Source: Parvibaculum sp002684405 (GTDB lineage Bacteria; Pseudomonadota; Alphaproteobacteria; Parvibaculales; Parvibaculaceae). Taken from it: 64,000 nucleotides of DNA. Positions 7,912 to 16,251 of the stretch are shown one piece after another. The notes under the pieces were generated by a model. That model was given only the letters and a program-made list of their open reading frames with translations, was not told the origin of the DNA and did not search any database. Location: positions 1,240,001 through 1,304,000 of the forward strand of contig OZ223207.1 of NCBI GenBank assembly GCA_965140395.1. The letters run 5' to 3'. Numbering within the stretch: position 1 is the stretch's first letter; the number at the start of each line of letters is the position of its first letter. The position numbers were made by a program, and so were the translations under genes.

Positions 7912-8256
7912 ATGTTCACGTTCATCCTGGACGGCTTCGCCCGCCGGACCCGCACCGCCGCCGTCCTGGCCGCCCTTGCGACCTATCTCGGGCTCGCCTT
8001 TCACACCCAGCCGCCCGACGACGTGCTGGAAGGGCTTTTCATCCTGATGCCGACCCTGGAGGTCGGGTTCATCGCCGGGCTCTTCGCCCTCGCCTTCGAT
8101 GAGGAAGCCGATCCCCTGCCGATTGCAGCGGCGCGCTTCCTGACCTGGCTGGGCGTCGTTCTGGCCATGATCTGGCTTACGAATCTGCTGACCCGGGCCA
8201 GTGTGGACGCCTATGTGCGCCTGGGCGCGCCGCCGATATACGAGGCGCCGCTCTGA
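7912..8256 (+). CDS. Small membrane protein of unknown function
   Basis: A 114-residue protein that I do not recognise. It has a short basic N-terminus (GFARRTRT), then three likely membrane helices (about residues 17-32, 45-63 and 78-95), with an acidic loop DEEADP between the second and third. The coding call rests on a strong GGAGGAG ribosome binding site five to seven bases before the ATG, on the coherent helix pattern, and on its position 185 bases ahead of ppiD on the same strand. PpiD is an inner-membrane-anchored chaperone, so a membrane role next to it is plausible, but no function can be assigned. Confidence 0.65.
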   Translation: MFTFILDGFARRTRTAAVLAALATYLGLAFHTQPPDDVLEGLFILMPTLEVGFIAGLFALAFDEEADPLPIAAARFLTWLGVVLAMIWLTNLLTRASVDAYVRLGAPPIYEAPL

Positions 8257-8355
8257 AATGTCCCCATCCTGCCGATTTGTAAGGAAAATCAAGCGGGAAG
8301 CACTGGTGAGCGGCTTGCAGGCACATGACCCCGCACCTATCATGCCGCCCGATTT

Positions 8356-8380
8356 GGGGGACGGAGCGGATTTGTCCCCC
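8356..8380. promoter_or_regulatory. Hairpin in the ppiD leader
   Basis: GGGGGAC and GTCCCCC form a seven-base-pair stem around an eleven-base loop in the 185-base gap before ppiD. A second GC-rich hairpin (about 8398-8423) follows. Neither has a T-run, so they are not terminators. They may be leader structures or simply mark the gap. Confidence 0.25.
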
Positions 8381-8441
8381 ACCCCACCCGAAGACACCGC
8401 CCCGGCCCGATTTCCGGGCGGCGACCAATGGAAAGAAGATC

Positions 8442-10334
8442 ATGCTCGACGCACTGCGAAAAACCGCCTCCGGCTGGATCGGAATGGGCCTGATGGGCTT
8501 GCTGGTCGTGAGCTTCGCAGTGTGGGGCATAGCCGACATCTTCCGGGGCTATGGCTCTTCCGCCGTGGCGACCGTCGGGTCGCAGGAAATCGATGTCGCG
8601 GCATATCAGCGTGAAATCTCGAATGAGACACGCCGCCTCTCGCAGCGCTACGGACAGCCGATCACGCCGCAGATTGCGCAGCAGCTGGGCGTGAACCAGA
8701 GCGCGCTGGGTCGTCTCATCGGCCTTGCCGCGCTCAATGGCGGCGCGGAGGACCTCGGTCTCGCGGTCAGCGACAAGAAGGTCGCGCACAACATCATGAC
8801 GGATCCGGAGCTGCAAAATACGTTCGGCAAGTTCGACAAGCGGAATTTCGAGCTGGCGCTTTCCCGCGCGAATATCTCCGAGGAAGCGTTCATCAAGGAT
8901 CGCCGGGACTATCTGATCCGCAACCAGCTGATCGGCGTGATCGGCAACGGCGTTCATGCCCCCGATGCGATGGTTGACGCGATTGCGACCTTCCAGAAGG
9001 AAACGCGCGATGCGACCTATCTGGTGCTGCCGCCGTCGCTGGCCGGAAACGTTGCCGACCCCGACGAGAAAGTGCTGGAGGCCTATTACAAGAAGATTTC
9101 CGCCAAGTTCCAGAAGCCGGAGACGCGGAGCTTCAGCATCATGCAGCTCACCCCCGACGCGGTCGCCGAGACGATTTCGATATCGGAAGACGATCTGAAA
9201 ACGGCTTTCGAGCAGCAGAAGGCGAGCTTCAATACGCCGGAAAAACGGGACGTCATCCAGATCACCTTCGACACCAATGAAGATGCGGCCGCAGCCGTCG
9301 CCAAGCTGCGCAGCGGCACGCCGGTCGAGGATATCGTGAAGGCGCGCGGCCTTACGATGGACGATGTGAACCTCGGACTGGTCAGCAAGGCGCAGATGCT
9401 GTCGCCCGCCATCGGCGACGCGGCGTTCTCGCTCGAGCCCGGCCAGGTCAGCGATCCGGTCAAGGGGCCGCTCGGCACGGTCGTGCTGAAGGTCACCAAG
9501 GTGGAACCGGCCGTCACCAAGAGTTTCGACGACGTGAAAGACAAGCTGCGCAAGACCCTGGCGATGCAGCGTGCCCGCGAGGAAATCTACAATATCCAGA
9601 ACTCGATCGAGGACGACCGCGCCGGCGGCATGTCGTTCCGCGACGTCGCGGAGAAAAACGGCCTGACGATCCAGAGCATCAAGGGCGTCACCAAGGACGG
9701 CAAGACGCGGGACGGCAAGGACGTGGACCTGCCCGATCTGCCGGATCTTCTGAAGACGGTCTATGAATACGGACCCGACGAACAGATCCCGCCCCGCGAC
9801 AATGGCAAGAGCGGCTATTACTGGGTGCATGTGGACCAGCAGACGGATGCCGCAATTCCGCCGCTGAAAGACGTGCGCAGCCAGGTCGTGTCGGACTGGA
9901 AGGACCAGCAGCGCAAGACCAAGCTGGACGCGCTGGCCCAGAAGCTCGCCGAGCGTGGCAACAAGGGCGAAAGCTTCGACAAGATCGCCTCGGAGTTCGA
10001 CCGCAGCGTGCTGGTGCAGAAAGGCATTCAGCGCTACGCCCGCAGCGATACGTTCTCGCGCATCGCGGTGACGCGCCTGTTCGCAACGCCCAAGGGCCGC
10101 TTCACATACGGCCCCGTGATGGTCGGCGACAGCATGCTGGTGATGCAGGTGAAAGACATTCACAAGCCGCAGCTCGCTACCGATTCCGACGAGTACAAAA
10201 AGCTCAAGGCGGACATCAAGGATTCGATTGCGTCCGACATGATCGGAACCATGATTGCGGGCCTGCAGGAGAAGATGGGCGTGAGCGTCAATCAGCGGCT
10301 GGTGCAGCAGGTAACCGGCACCCCCAGCCAGTAA
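8442..10334 (+). CDS. ppiD: Peptidylprolyl isomerase / periplasmic chaperone, PpiD-like
   Basis: A membrane-anchored periplasmic folding factor that acts on proteins leaving the Sec channel. The 630 residues begin with a short cytoplasmic segment and one membrane helix (about 10-32, ending in FAVWGIADIFRGYG), the usual PpiD/SurA_N_3 start. A SurA-like N-terminal chaperone region follows (about 40-240), then a parvulin-type PpiC region (about 260-360, with SLEPGQVSDPVKGPLGTVVL) and a second helical and parvulin-like C-terminal part. The ATG at 8442 follows GAAAGAAGA and opens the family N-terminus; the frame runs 39 codons further upstream without similarity. The stop codon abuts trpE, a conserved pairing in alphaproteobacteria. 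Confidence 0.9.
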   Translation: MLDALRKTASGWIGMGLMGLLVVSFAVWGIADIFRGYGSSAVATVGSQEIDVAAYQREISNETRRLSQRYGQPITPQIAQQLGVNQSALGRLIGLAALNGGAEDLGLAVSDKKVAHNIMTDPELQNTFGKFDKRNFELALSRANISEEAFIKDRRDYLIRNQLIGVIGNGVHAPDAMVDAIATFQKETRDATYLVLPPSLAGNVADPDEKVLEAYYKKISAKFQKPETRSFSIMQLTPDAVAETISISEDDLKTAFEQQKASFNTPEKRDVIQITFDTNEDAAAAVAKLRSGTPVEDIVKARGLTMDDVNLGLVSKAQMLSPAIGDAAFSLEPGQVSDPVKGPLGTVVLKVTKVEPAVTKSFDDVKDKLRKTLAMQRAREEIYNIQNSIEDDRAGGMSFRDVAEKNGLTIQSIKGVTKDGKTRDGKDVDLPDLPDLLKTVYEYGPDEQIPPRDNGKSGYYWVHVDQQTDAAIPPLKDVRSQVVSDWKDQQRKTKLDALAQKLAERGNKGESFDKIASEFDRSVLVQKGIQRYARSDTFSRIAVTRLFATPKGRFTYGPVMVGDSMLVMQVKDIHKPQLATDSDEYKKLKADIKDSIASDMIGTMIAGLQEKMGVSVNQRLVQQVTGTPSQ

Positions 10335-11855
10335 GTGACGAACATGATCTTTCCCGAGTATCCGGATTTCGAACGCGCTTACGAAGCGGGTGAGCCGCAG
10401 GTCGTCTATACCCGGCTGGTTGCCGATCTGGAGACGCCGGTGTCGGCGATGCTGAAGATCGCGGACGGACGGCCGAACAGCTTCCTGCTTGAATCCGTCG
10501 AGGGCGGCGATACGCGAGGCCGCTATTCCATCATCGGTCTCAAGCCCGACGCGATCTGGCGCTGCCTGGGCAACAAGGCGGAACTGAACCGTCAGGCCCG
10601 TGTCGATACCGGTTCCTTCGAGCCTTGCGACAAGAATGCGCTCGATGCGCTGCGCGCTTTCATCGAGGAATCGCGGATCGAGCTGCCCGACGAGCTGCCG
10701 CCCATGGCGGCGGGCGTCTTTGGCTATATGGGCTATGACACCGTCCGGCTGATGGAAAACCTGCCGAACGAGAACCCCGACGCGCTGGGGCTTCCCGATG
10801 GGTTGTTCCTGCGCCCTACCGTGATCGCCGTTTTCGACGCGGTGAAAGATGAAGTGACGGTGGTGACGCCGGTGCGTCCGGAAGCGGGTGTGAGCGCCCG
10901 TGCCGCCTTCGCCCGCGCCGGCGAGCGGCTCAACGATGTCGTGGCCGATTTCGACCGCTCCATCCCGCATCTGTCGCAGGATGCCAATATCGACGACCTG
11001 CAGCCGCCGAAGTCGAACACGCCGCAGGAAACCTATTTCAGCATGGTCGAGCGGGCGAAAGAATATATCGCGGCGGGCGATATCTTTCAGGTCGTGCTGT
11101 CGCAGCGTTTCGAAACGCCTTTCACCCTGCCCCCGTTTGCGCTTTATCGTGCGCTCCGGCGGATCAACCCGTCTCCCTATCTCTATTTCCTCAATTTCGA
11201 GGATTTCTCCATCGTCGGCTCCAGCCCGGAGATTCTCGTTCGTGTGCGGAACAACCGCGTTACGATCCGCCCGATCGCCGGCACGCGCCATCGCGGAAAA
11301 AACAAGGCCGAAGACGCCGAAATCGCGGAAGAGCTTCTCTCCGACCCGAAGGAACGCGCGGAGCATCTCATGCTGCTCGATCTCGGGCGCAACGATGCGG
11401 GCCGCGTCTCGAAGATCGGCAGCGTGGAAGTAACCGAGAAATTCGCGTTGCAGCACACCTCGCACCTCATCCATATCGTGTCGAATGTCGAAGGCGATCT
11501 GGATCCCGAATACGATGCCATCTCCGCGCTGATCGCCGGGTTTCCCGCCGGCACCGTCTCCGGTGCGCCCAAGGTTCGCGCGATGGAAATCATCGACGAG
11601 CTGGAGCTTGAAAAGCGCGGCGCCTATGCGGGCTGCGTGGGCTATTTCTCTGCCGCCGGCGAAATGGACACCTGTATCGTCCTGCGCACCGCCATCGTGA
11701 AAGACGAGAAGATGTATGTGCAGGCGGGCGGCGGCGTCGTTGCCGATTCAAGCCCTGAAGGCGAGTATCAGGAGAGCGTCAACAAGGCGAAGGCGCTCTT
11801 CCGCGCCGCCGAGGAGGCCGTGCGCTACGCCTCACAGGGCGGCCGCAGGCAGTGA
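10335..11855 (+). CDS. trpE: Anthranilate synthase component I
   Basis: Catalyses chorismate plus ammonia to anthranilate, the first committed step to tryptophan; works with the TrpG glutaminase. At about 506 residues it is full length. The N-terminal domain carries the LLES motif (SFLLESVEGG), whose Ser belongs to the tryptophan feedback site. The C-terminal chorismate-binding domain shows AGDIFQVVLSQRF, PIAGTRHRGKN, LLDLGRNDAGRVS, GTVSGAPKVRAMEIID and QAGGGVVADSSPEGEY. The coordinates use the GTG that touches the ppiD stop; an ATG three codons later (10344) is equally possible. No leader peptide or attenuator precedes it, so expression probably comes from the ppiD transcript. murI follows after 16 bases. 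Confidence 0.96.
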   Translation: MTNMIFPEYPDFERAYEAGEPQVVYTRLVADLETPVSAMLKIADGRPNSFLLESVEGGDTRGRYSIIGLKPDAIWRCLGNKAELNRQARVDTGSFEPCDKNALDALRAFIEESRIELPDELPPMAAGVFGYMGYDTVRLMENLPNENPDALGLPDGLFLRPTVIAVFDAVKDEVTVVTPVRPEAGVSARAAFARAGERLNDVVADFDRSIPHLSQDANIDDLQPPKSNTPQETYFSMVERAKEYIAAGDIFQVVLSQRFETPFTLPPFALYRALRRINPSPYLYFLNFEDFSIVGSSPEILVRVRNNRVTIRPIAGTRHRGKNKAEDAEIAEELLSDPKERAEHLMLLDLGRNDAGRVSKIGSVEVTEKFALQHTSHLIHIVSNVEGDLDPEYDAISALIAGFPAGTVSGAPKVRAMEIIDELELEKRGAYAGCVGYFSAAGEMDTCIVLRTAIVKDEKMYVQAGGGVVADSSPEGEYQESVNKAKALFRAAEEAVRYASQGGRRQ

Positions 11856-11871
11856 TGACGGGGCTGTGACC

Positions 11872-12669
11872 ATGGCCGAGCGAGCCGGACCGATCCTCGT
11901 TTTCGATTCCGGTATAGGCGGCCTGTCCGTTCTTGACGCCATCCATACGCTTCTGCCGACACGCCAATGCATCTATGTGGCGGACGATGCCGCCTTTCCC
12001 TATGGAGAGTGGGAAGAGGCTGCGCTGATCGAGCATATCGTCCAGGTGATGGAGGGCCTCGTCGAGGCGCATGCGCCCCGGGCCATCGTGATTGCCTGCA
12101 ATACCGCCTCAACGCTGGTGCTGCCCGCGCTTCGGGCGCGCTTCAGCATACCCATCGTCGGCACGGTCCCGGCCATCAAGCCCGCCGCCGGGCGCACGAA
12201 AAGCGGCGTCATTTCGGTGCTCGCCACGCCCGGCACGATCACCCGGGATTATACGCGCCAGCTAATCCAGCAATTCGCCGCCGATGTGCATGTCGAACTG
12301 GTCGCCTCGCGCCGGCTTGCCGCGATTGCGGAGAAACTGCTTCAGGAAGACGAGATCGACACCGAGGCCGTCCGGGAAGAAATTCTGCCCTGCTTCATCG
12401 AAACAGAGAACGGGCGTACCGACATCGTGGTGCTGGGCTGCACGCATTACCCCTTCCTGATCCCGCATATGAGCGCGGTCGCGCCCTGGCCCGTAGACTG
12501 GCTCGACCCGGCGCTCGCCATCGCGCAGCGGCTCGCGGCCCTGATCGAGGACGATACGCGGATCGCGGAGGGAGAAGGCTTCACGCTTTTCACCAGCGGC
12601 GCTTTCGCCCCGCGCCCTCTCGCGGGCATGTTGCGCGCCTGCGGCGTCCCCGTCGCCGGCCATCAGTAA
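11872..12669 (+). CDS. murI: Glutamate racemase
   Basis: Converts L- to D-glutamate for peptidoglycan stem peptides. The 265 residues have the full catalytic set: Asp12 and Ser13 in VFDSGIGGLSV, first Cys76 in IACNTAS, second Cys190 in LGCTHYPFL. The ATG at 11872 lies 16 bases after trpE. The position is notable: a cell-wall gene sits between trpE and trpG, where many relatives have the two trp genes close together. The intact active site argues for a working enzyme, not a relic. It could also act on aspartate, but the cysteine contexts fit MurI best. Confidence 0.93.
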   Translation: MAERAGPILVFDSGIGGLSVLDAIHTLLPTRQCIYVADDAAFPYGEWEEAALIEHIVQVMEGLVEAHAPRAIVIACNTASTLVLPALRARFSIPIVGTVPAIKPAAGRTKSGVISVLATPGTITRDYTRQLIQQFAADVHVELVASRRLAAIAEKLLQEDEIDTEAVREEILPCFIETENGRTDIVVLGCTHYPFLIPHMSAVAPWPVDWLDPALAIAQRLAALIEDDTRIAEGEGFTLFTSGAFAPRPLAGMLRACGVPVAGHQ

Positions 12670-12699
12670 CGCATTGATATTGCGGGATCATCAGTCCTA

Positions 12700-12729
12700 T
12701 TGTGCGATCTTTCCGACGCGCATTATAAC
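12700..12729 (+). promoter_or_regulatory. Candidate promoter for trpGDC
   Basis: TTGTGC (12700-12705) and TATAAC (12724-12729) with an 18-base spacer lie in the 140-base gap between murI and trpG. This is the only sizeable gap in the trp stretch, so trpGDC may have its own promoter apart from ppiD-trpE-murI. Confidence 0.45.
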
Positions 12730-12809
12730 CGCGCCATTCTGCGCTATATTGACCGGAACATCCGGTTGTCACTTTGCCCTGAAAGCCTCTTGCTCTTGAA
12801 AGCCCGGCC

Positions 12810-13403
12810 ATGCTGCTACTGATCGATAATTACGACAGCTTCACCTACAACCTCGTCCATTTTCTGGGGGAGCTGGGTGCGCGCGCCGAGGTGCACCGGA
12901 ACGACAAGATTTCGGTCAATGAAGCGCTGGCCAAAAGCCCGACGGCCATCGTGCTGTCGCCCGGCCCCTGCGACCCGGACAAGGCGGGCATCTGCCTTGA
13001 GCTGATCGAGGCGGCGGCCGCACACCGGATCCCGCTTCTCGGCGTCTGCCTCGGCCATCAGGCCATCGGCCAGGCCTTCGGCGGCAAGGTCGTGCGTGCG
13101 CCTGTGCTGATGCATGGCAAGATGAGCGACATCCATCATCACGGCAAAGGCGTGTTCGCCAACCTGCCGAGCCCCATCGAAGCGACGCGCTATCACTCGC
13201 TGATCGTGGAGCGCGAGAGCCTGCCCAACTGCCTGGAGATCACGGCCTGGACGACGGACGGGATCATCATGGGAATGCAGCATAAGGAGCTGCCCATTCA
13301 CGGCGTACAGTTCCACCCTGAAAGCATCGCCTCCGAACGCGGGCACGAAATTCTCGCGAACTTCCTCCAGCTTGCAGGCTTCAACGTGATGGAGACGGCA
13401 TGA
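12810..13403 (+). CDS. trpG: Anthranilate synthase component II (glutamine amidotransferase)
   Basis: Releases ammonia from glutamine for TrpE. The 197-residue class I glutaminase has LLIDNYDSFTYNLVHFLGEL at the N-terminus, the oxyanion segment LSPGPCDP, nucleophile Cys80 in GVCLGHQAIGQAFGG and the His/Glu pair in VQFHPESIAS. In many bacteria the same protein also serves para-aminobenzoate synthesis for folate; no separate pabA is visible here. Its stop overlaps the trpD start by four bases (ATGA), which implies translational coupling. Confidence 0.96.
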   Translation: MLLLIDNYDSFTYNLVHFLGELGARAEVHRNDKISVNEALAKSPTAIVLSPGPCDPDKAGICLELIEAAAAHRIPLLGVCLGHQAIGQAFGGKVVRAPVLMHGKMSDIHHHGKGVFANLPSPIEATRYHSLIVERESLPNCLEITAWTTDGIIMGMQHKELPIHGVQFHPESIASERGHEILANFLQLAGFNVMETA

Positions 13404-14437
13404 ACGACCTCAAGCCCGTTCTGGCGAAACTGTCGGAAGGCCATGAACTTTCGGCGGAAGACGCCCGCTTTGCCTTCGGCCACATCATGGAGGGCGAAGC
13501 GACACCGGCGCAGATCGCCGCCTTCCTGATGGGGATGCGAGTGCGCGGCGAGCGCGTGACCGAAATCACGGCAGGTTCCGCCGTGTTGCGGGAGAAGATG
13601 CTCCGCGTCGAAGCGCCCAAGGGCGCGGTGGACATTGTGGGCACGGGCGGCGACGGCGCTGGCACCTACAACATCTCGACGGCGGCGGCGCTGGTGACGG
13701 CGGGCGCAGGCGTTGCCGTTGCCAAGCATGGCAACCGCAAGGCCTCTTCGCTTTCCGGCACGGCGGATGCGCTGCAGGAACTGGGCGTCAATCTCGACGT
13801 GGCGCCGGATGTGATCGCGCGCAGCATTCGCGAGGCCGGTATCGGCTTCATGTTCGCGCAGGCCCACCACCCCGCCATGCGGCATGTGGGGCCGGTGCGC
13901 GTGGAACTCGGCATCAAGACGATTTTCAACCTGATCGGCCCGCTGTCCAATCCGGCGGGCGTGACGCGGCAGATCGTCGGCGTCTATTCGCGCGAGCTGG
14001 TGCGGCCCTTCGCCGAGGCGCTGCGCAATCTCGGGTCGGAAAAAGCCTGGATCGTGCACGGCACGGTGCCGGGCATGGGCGGGATCGACGAGCTGACCAC
14101 GACGGGCATCAGCTTCGTTGCCGAGCTGGACCAGGGCGGGATCCGTGAGTTCGAGGTCGCGCCGGAAGATGTCGACCTGCCGCGTGCCGATATTGCCGAC
14201 CTCAAAGGCGGCGACCCTGCGCATAATGCGCAAGCCATTCGCGACCTCCTGGCGGGTGCGCCCGGCCCCTATCGGAATATCGTGCTGCTGAACGCCGCGG
14301 GCGCGCTTATCGTCGCCGGGAAAGCGGCCTCGCTCGAGGACGGTGTGGCGCTTGCCACCGAAAGCATCGACGGCGGCGCGGCGGCGAAAGTGCTGGAGCG
14401 TCTTGTGCAACAGACCAACAATCAGGTGCCCGCATGA
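13400..14437 (+). CDS. trpD: Anthranilate phosphoribosyltransferase
   Basis: Transfers phosphoribose from PRPP to anthranilate, the second step of tryptophan synthesis. The 345 residues have the helical N-terminal domain followed by the phosphoribosyltransferase domain. Signature elements are GTGGDG (81-86, PRPP pyrophosphate binding), NISTAAA and KHGNRKASSLSGTADAL. It overlaps trpG by four bases upstream and trpC by four bases downstream, so the three genes are translated as a coupled block. Confidence 0.97.
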   Translation: MNDLKPVLAKLSEGHELSAEDARFAFGHIMEGEATPAQIAAFLMGMRVRGERVTEITAGSAVLREKMLRVEAPKGAVDIVGTGGDGAGTYNISTAAALVTAGAGVAVAKHGNRKASSLSGTADALQELGVNLDVAPDVIARSIREAGIGFMFAQAHHPAMRHVGPVRVELGIKTIFNLIGPLSNPAGVTRQIVGVYSRELVRPFAEALRNLGSEKAWIVHGTVPGMGGIDELTTTGISFVAELDQGGIREFEVAPEDVDLPRADIADLKGGDPAHNAQAIRDLLAGAPGPYRNIVLLNAAGALIVAGKAASLEDGVALATESIDGGAAAKVLERLVQQTNNQVPA

Positions 14438-15231
14438 GCGACATTCTCGACAAGATCGGCGCCTACAAGCTGGAAGAGATCGCGACGGCCAAGGCCGCGC
14501 GCACGCCGGCCCAGATGGAAGAAGCGGCAGCGGCGACCTCTCCGACGCGCGGCTTTTACAAGGCGCTGCACGACGCCTGTGCGAGCGGCGGCTATGGGCT
14601 CATCGCAGAGATCAAGAAGGCAAGCCCCTCCAAAGGGCTGATCCGGGAAGACTTCAATCCGCCCGCGCTTGCCCGCGCCTATGAAGCAGGCGGCGCGACC
14701 TGCCTTTCGGTCCTCACGGACGGGCCGTCCTTTCAGGGGGCGCCGGACTATCTTACCGCCGCGCGCAATGCGGTGTTGCTGCCGGTGATCCGCAAGGACT
14801 TCATGTATGACGTCTATCAGGTGGCGGAAGCCCGCGCGATGGGCGCGGACGCGATCCTCATCATCATGGCGGCGGTCAGCGACACGCAGGCACACGACCT
14901 GGAAGAAGCCGCTTTCCATTGGGGCATGGACGTTCTGGTGGAGGTGCATGACGAGGACGAGCTGGAGCGCGCACTCACCCTCAAGAGCCCGCTTCTGGGC
15001 ATCAACAACCGCAACCTCAAAACCTTCGAGACGACGCTGGAAACGACGGAGCGGCTAGCCCCGCTCGTTCCCGCCGGCAAGCTGATCGTCGGCGAGAGCG
15101 GTATCTTCACGTCGGACGATCTGGCGCGGCTTGCCAAGGCGGGGGTTCGGAGCTTTCTTGTTGGCGAAAGCCTGATGCGGCAACCGGATGTGGAGGCTGC
15201 AACGCGCAACCTTCTCGCCCACGCGGCCTGA
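14434..15231 (+). CDS. trpC: Indole-3-glycerol phosphate synthase
   Basis: Closes the indole ring by decarboxylation and dehydration of CdRP. The 265-residue TIM barrel shows LIAEIKKASPSKG (catalytic Lys region), VLPVIRKDFMYDVYQV, GINNRNLKTFE and the C-terminal phosphate-binding GESGI. It is monofunctional; trpF, trpB and trpA are not in the window, which is usual for alphaproteobacteria where those genes form a second locus. The gene starts inside the end of trpD (four-base overlap) and is followed after six bases by the GNAT gene. Confidence 0.97.
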   Translation: MSDILDKIGAYKLEEIATAKAARTPAQMEEAAAATSPTRGFYKALHDACASGGYGLIAEIKKASPSKGLIREDFNPPALARAYEAGGATCLSVLTDGPSFQGAPDYLTAARNAVLLPVIRKDFMYDVYQVAEARAMGADAILIIMAAVSDTQAHDLEEAAFHWGMDVLVEVHDEDELERALTLKSPLLGINNRNLKTFETTLETTERLAPLVPAGKLIVGESGIFTSDDLARLAKAGVRSFLVGESLMRQPDVEAATRNLLAHAA

Positions 15232-15237
15232 CTGCCA

Positions 15238-15759
15238 ATGTCTTATCGCATACGCCATGCGCGGCCCGACGAACTCGACCTGCTGGCCGGGATCGAAAAG
15301 GATGCGGGGATGGTTTTTGCCGATGTCGGCCTGAAGGAAATTTCCGATCACCCGCCCGCCGACATCGCCTATGTGCGATCCTTCCTGCGGGGCGGCGCCA
15401 TCCTGCTCGCCGTGGATGAACAGGATAAACCGGCCGGTTTCGCGCTGGTCGGGTTCATCGACCGGGCCGGGCATCTATTCGAACTGTCGGTTCATCGCGC
15501 CCATGCGCGCAAAGGTCTCGGCGCCCGCCTGACGGCGGCTTGCTGCGGTTTTGCCTTTGCGCAGGGCGCCCGGCGGATGACGCTTTCCACCTTCCGCGAC
15601 GTTCAATGGAACGCCCCGTTTTACGCGAAGCTCGGATTTCGTATCCTGCCTCAGGATGACTGGACGCCGGGTCTTTTCACTCTTCGCATGCGTGAGGAAG
15701 ATGGCGGCCTGCCGATGGACAGGCGGTGCTTCATGGAAAAGGAGCTGAGCGAAAATTGA
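15238..15759 (+). CDS. GNAT-family N-acetyltransferase
   Basis: A 173-residue acetyl-CoA-dependent acetyltransferase, substrate unknown. The acetyl-CoA loop is the RKGLGARL segment (R-x-x-G-x-G/A) after the strand FELSVHRAHA, and the later ARRMTLSTFRDVQWNAPFY gives the typical final helix region. It lies between trpC (six bases upstream) and moaC, whose TTG start overlaps its stop codon. It is thus embedded in the trp-moa transcript. A role in tryptophan or molybdopterin metabolism does not follow from this, since such hitchhiking acetyltransferases are common. Confidence 0.85.
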   Translation: MSYRIRHARPDELDLLAGIEKDAGMVFADVGLKEISDHPPADIAYVRSFLRGGAILLAVDEQDKPAGFALVGFIDRAGHLFELSVHRAHARKGLGARLTAACCGFAFAQGARRMTLSTFRDVQWNAPFYAKLGFRILPQDDWTPGLFTLRMREEDGGLPMDRRCFMEKELSEN

Positions 15760-16235
15760 GCGGCAAGTTTTCCCATATCGACGAGAGCGGCGCGGCCCAT
15801 ATGGTCGATGTGTCGGAGAAGAGCGTGACCGCGCGTGTTGCCACCGCGCGCGGGCGCGTGACCATGGCGCCGGAGACGCTCACCCTCATTCGCGAAGACG
15901 GGCTGAAAAAAGGCAATGCGCTGGAGGTGGCCCGGCTGGCAGGCATCATGGCCGCCAAGCAGACATCGGCCCTCATTCCGCTATGCCACCCGCTTGCCAT
16001 CAGCAAGGTCGAACTTCACATCACTCCGTCTACGGAGGATAGCGCCGTCGAGATCGAAGCCACCGTCAAGACCAGCGGGCAGACCGGGGTCGAGATGGAG
16101 GCGCTGACCGCGGTCAGCGTGGCGGCGCTCACGCTTTACGACATGGCCAAGGCCGTGGACAAGGCCATGCACATCACCGATGTCCGGCTGACGCATAAGA
16201 GCGGCGGCAAGTCGGGCGACTATAATGCAGACTGA
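15756..16235 (+). CDS. moaC: Cyclic pyranopterin monophosphate synthase (molybdenum cofactor)
   Basis: Turns the GTP-derived MoaA product into cyclic pyranopterin phosphate, an early step of molybdenum cofactor synthesis. The 159 residues include the conserved LIPLCHPL segment, the helix VKTSGQTGVEMEALTAVSVA and the terminal LTHKSGGKSGDY. A TTG at 15756 is the likely start: it gives the family N-terminus (SGKFSHIDESG), AAGGAG lies about eleven bases upstream, and it overlaps the GNAT stop (TTGA). The upstream ATG at 15726 would add ten unconserved residues. moeA follows after 16 bases; moaA and moaB are not nearby. Confidence 0.94.
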   Translation: MSGKFSHIDESGAAHMVDVSEKSVTARVATARGRVTMAPETLTLIREDGLKKGNALEVARLAGIMAAKQTSALIPLCHPLAISKVELHITPSTEDSAVEIEATVKTSGQTGVEMEALTAVSVAALTLYDMAKAVDKAMHITDVRLTHKSGGKSGDYNAD

Positions 16236-16251
16236 CTGAAAGGCCTTTCCC

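Noticed and set aside
8340..11474. Open frame of 1044 codons on the minus strand, opposite ppiD and trpE
   Set aside because: Covers two certain genes antisense; composition typical of a shadow frame.
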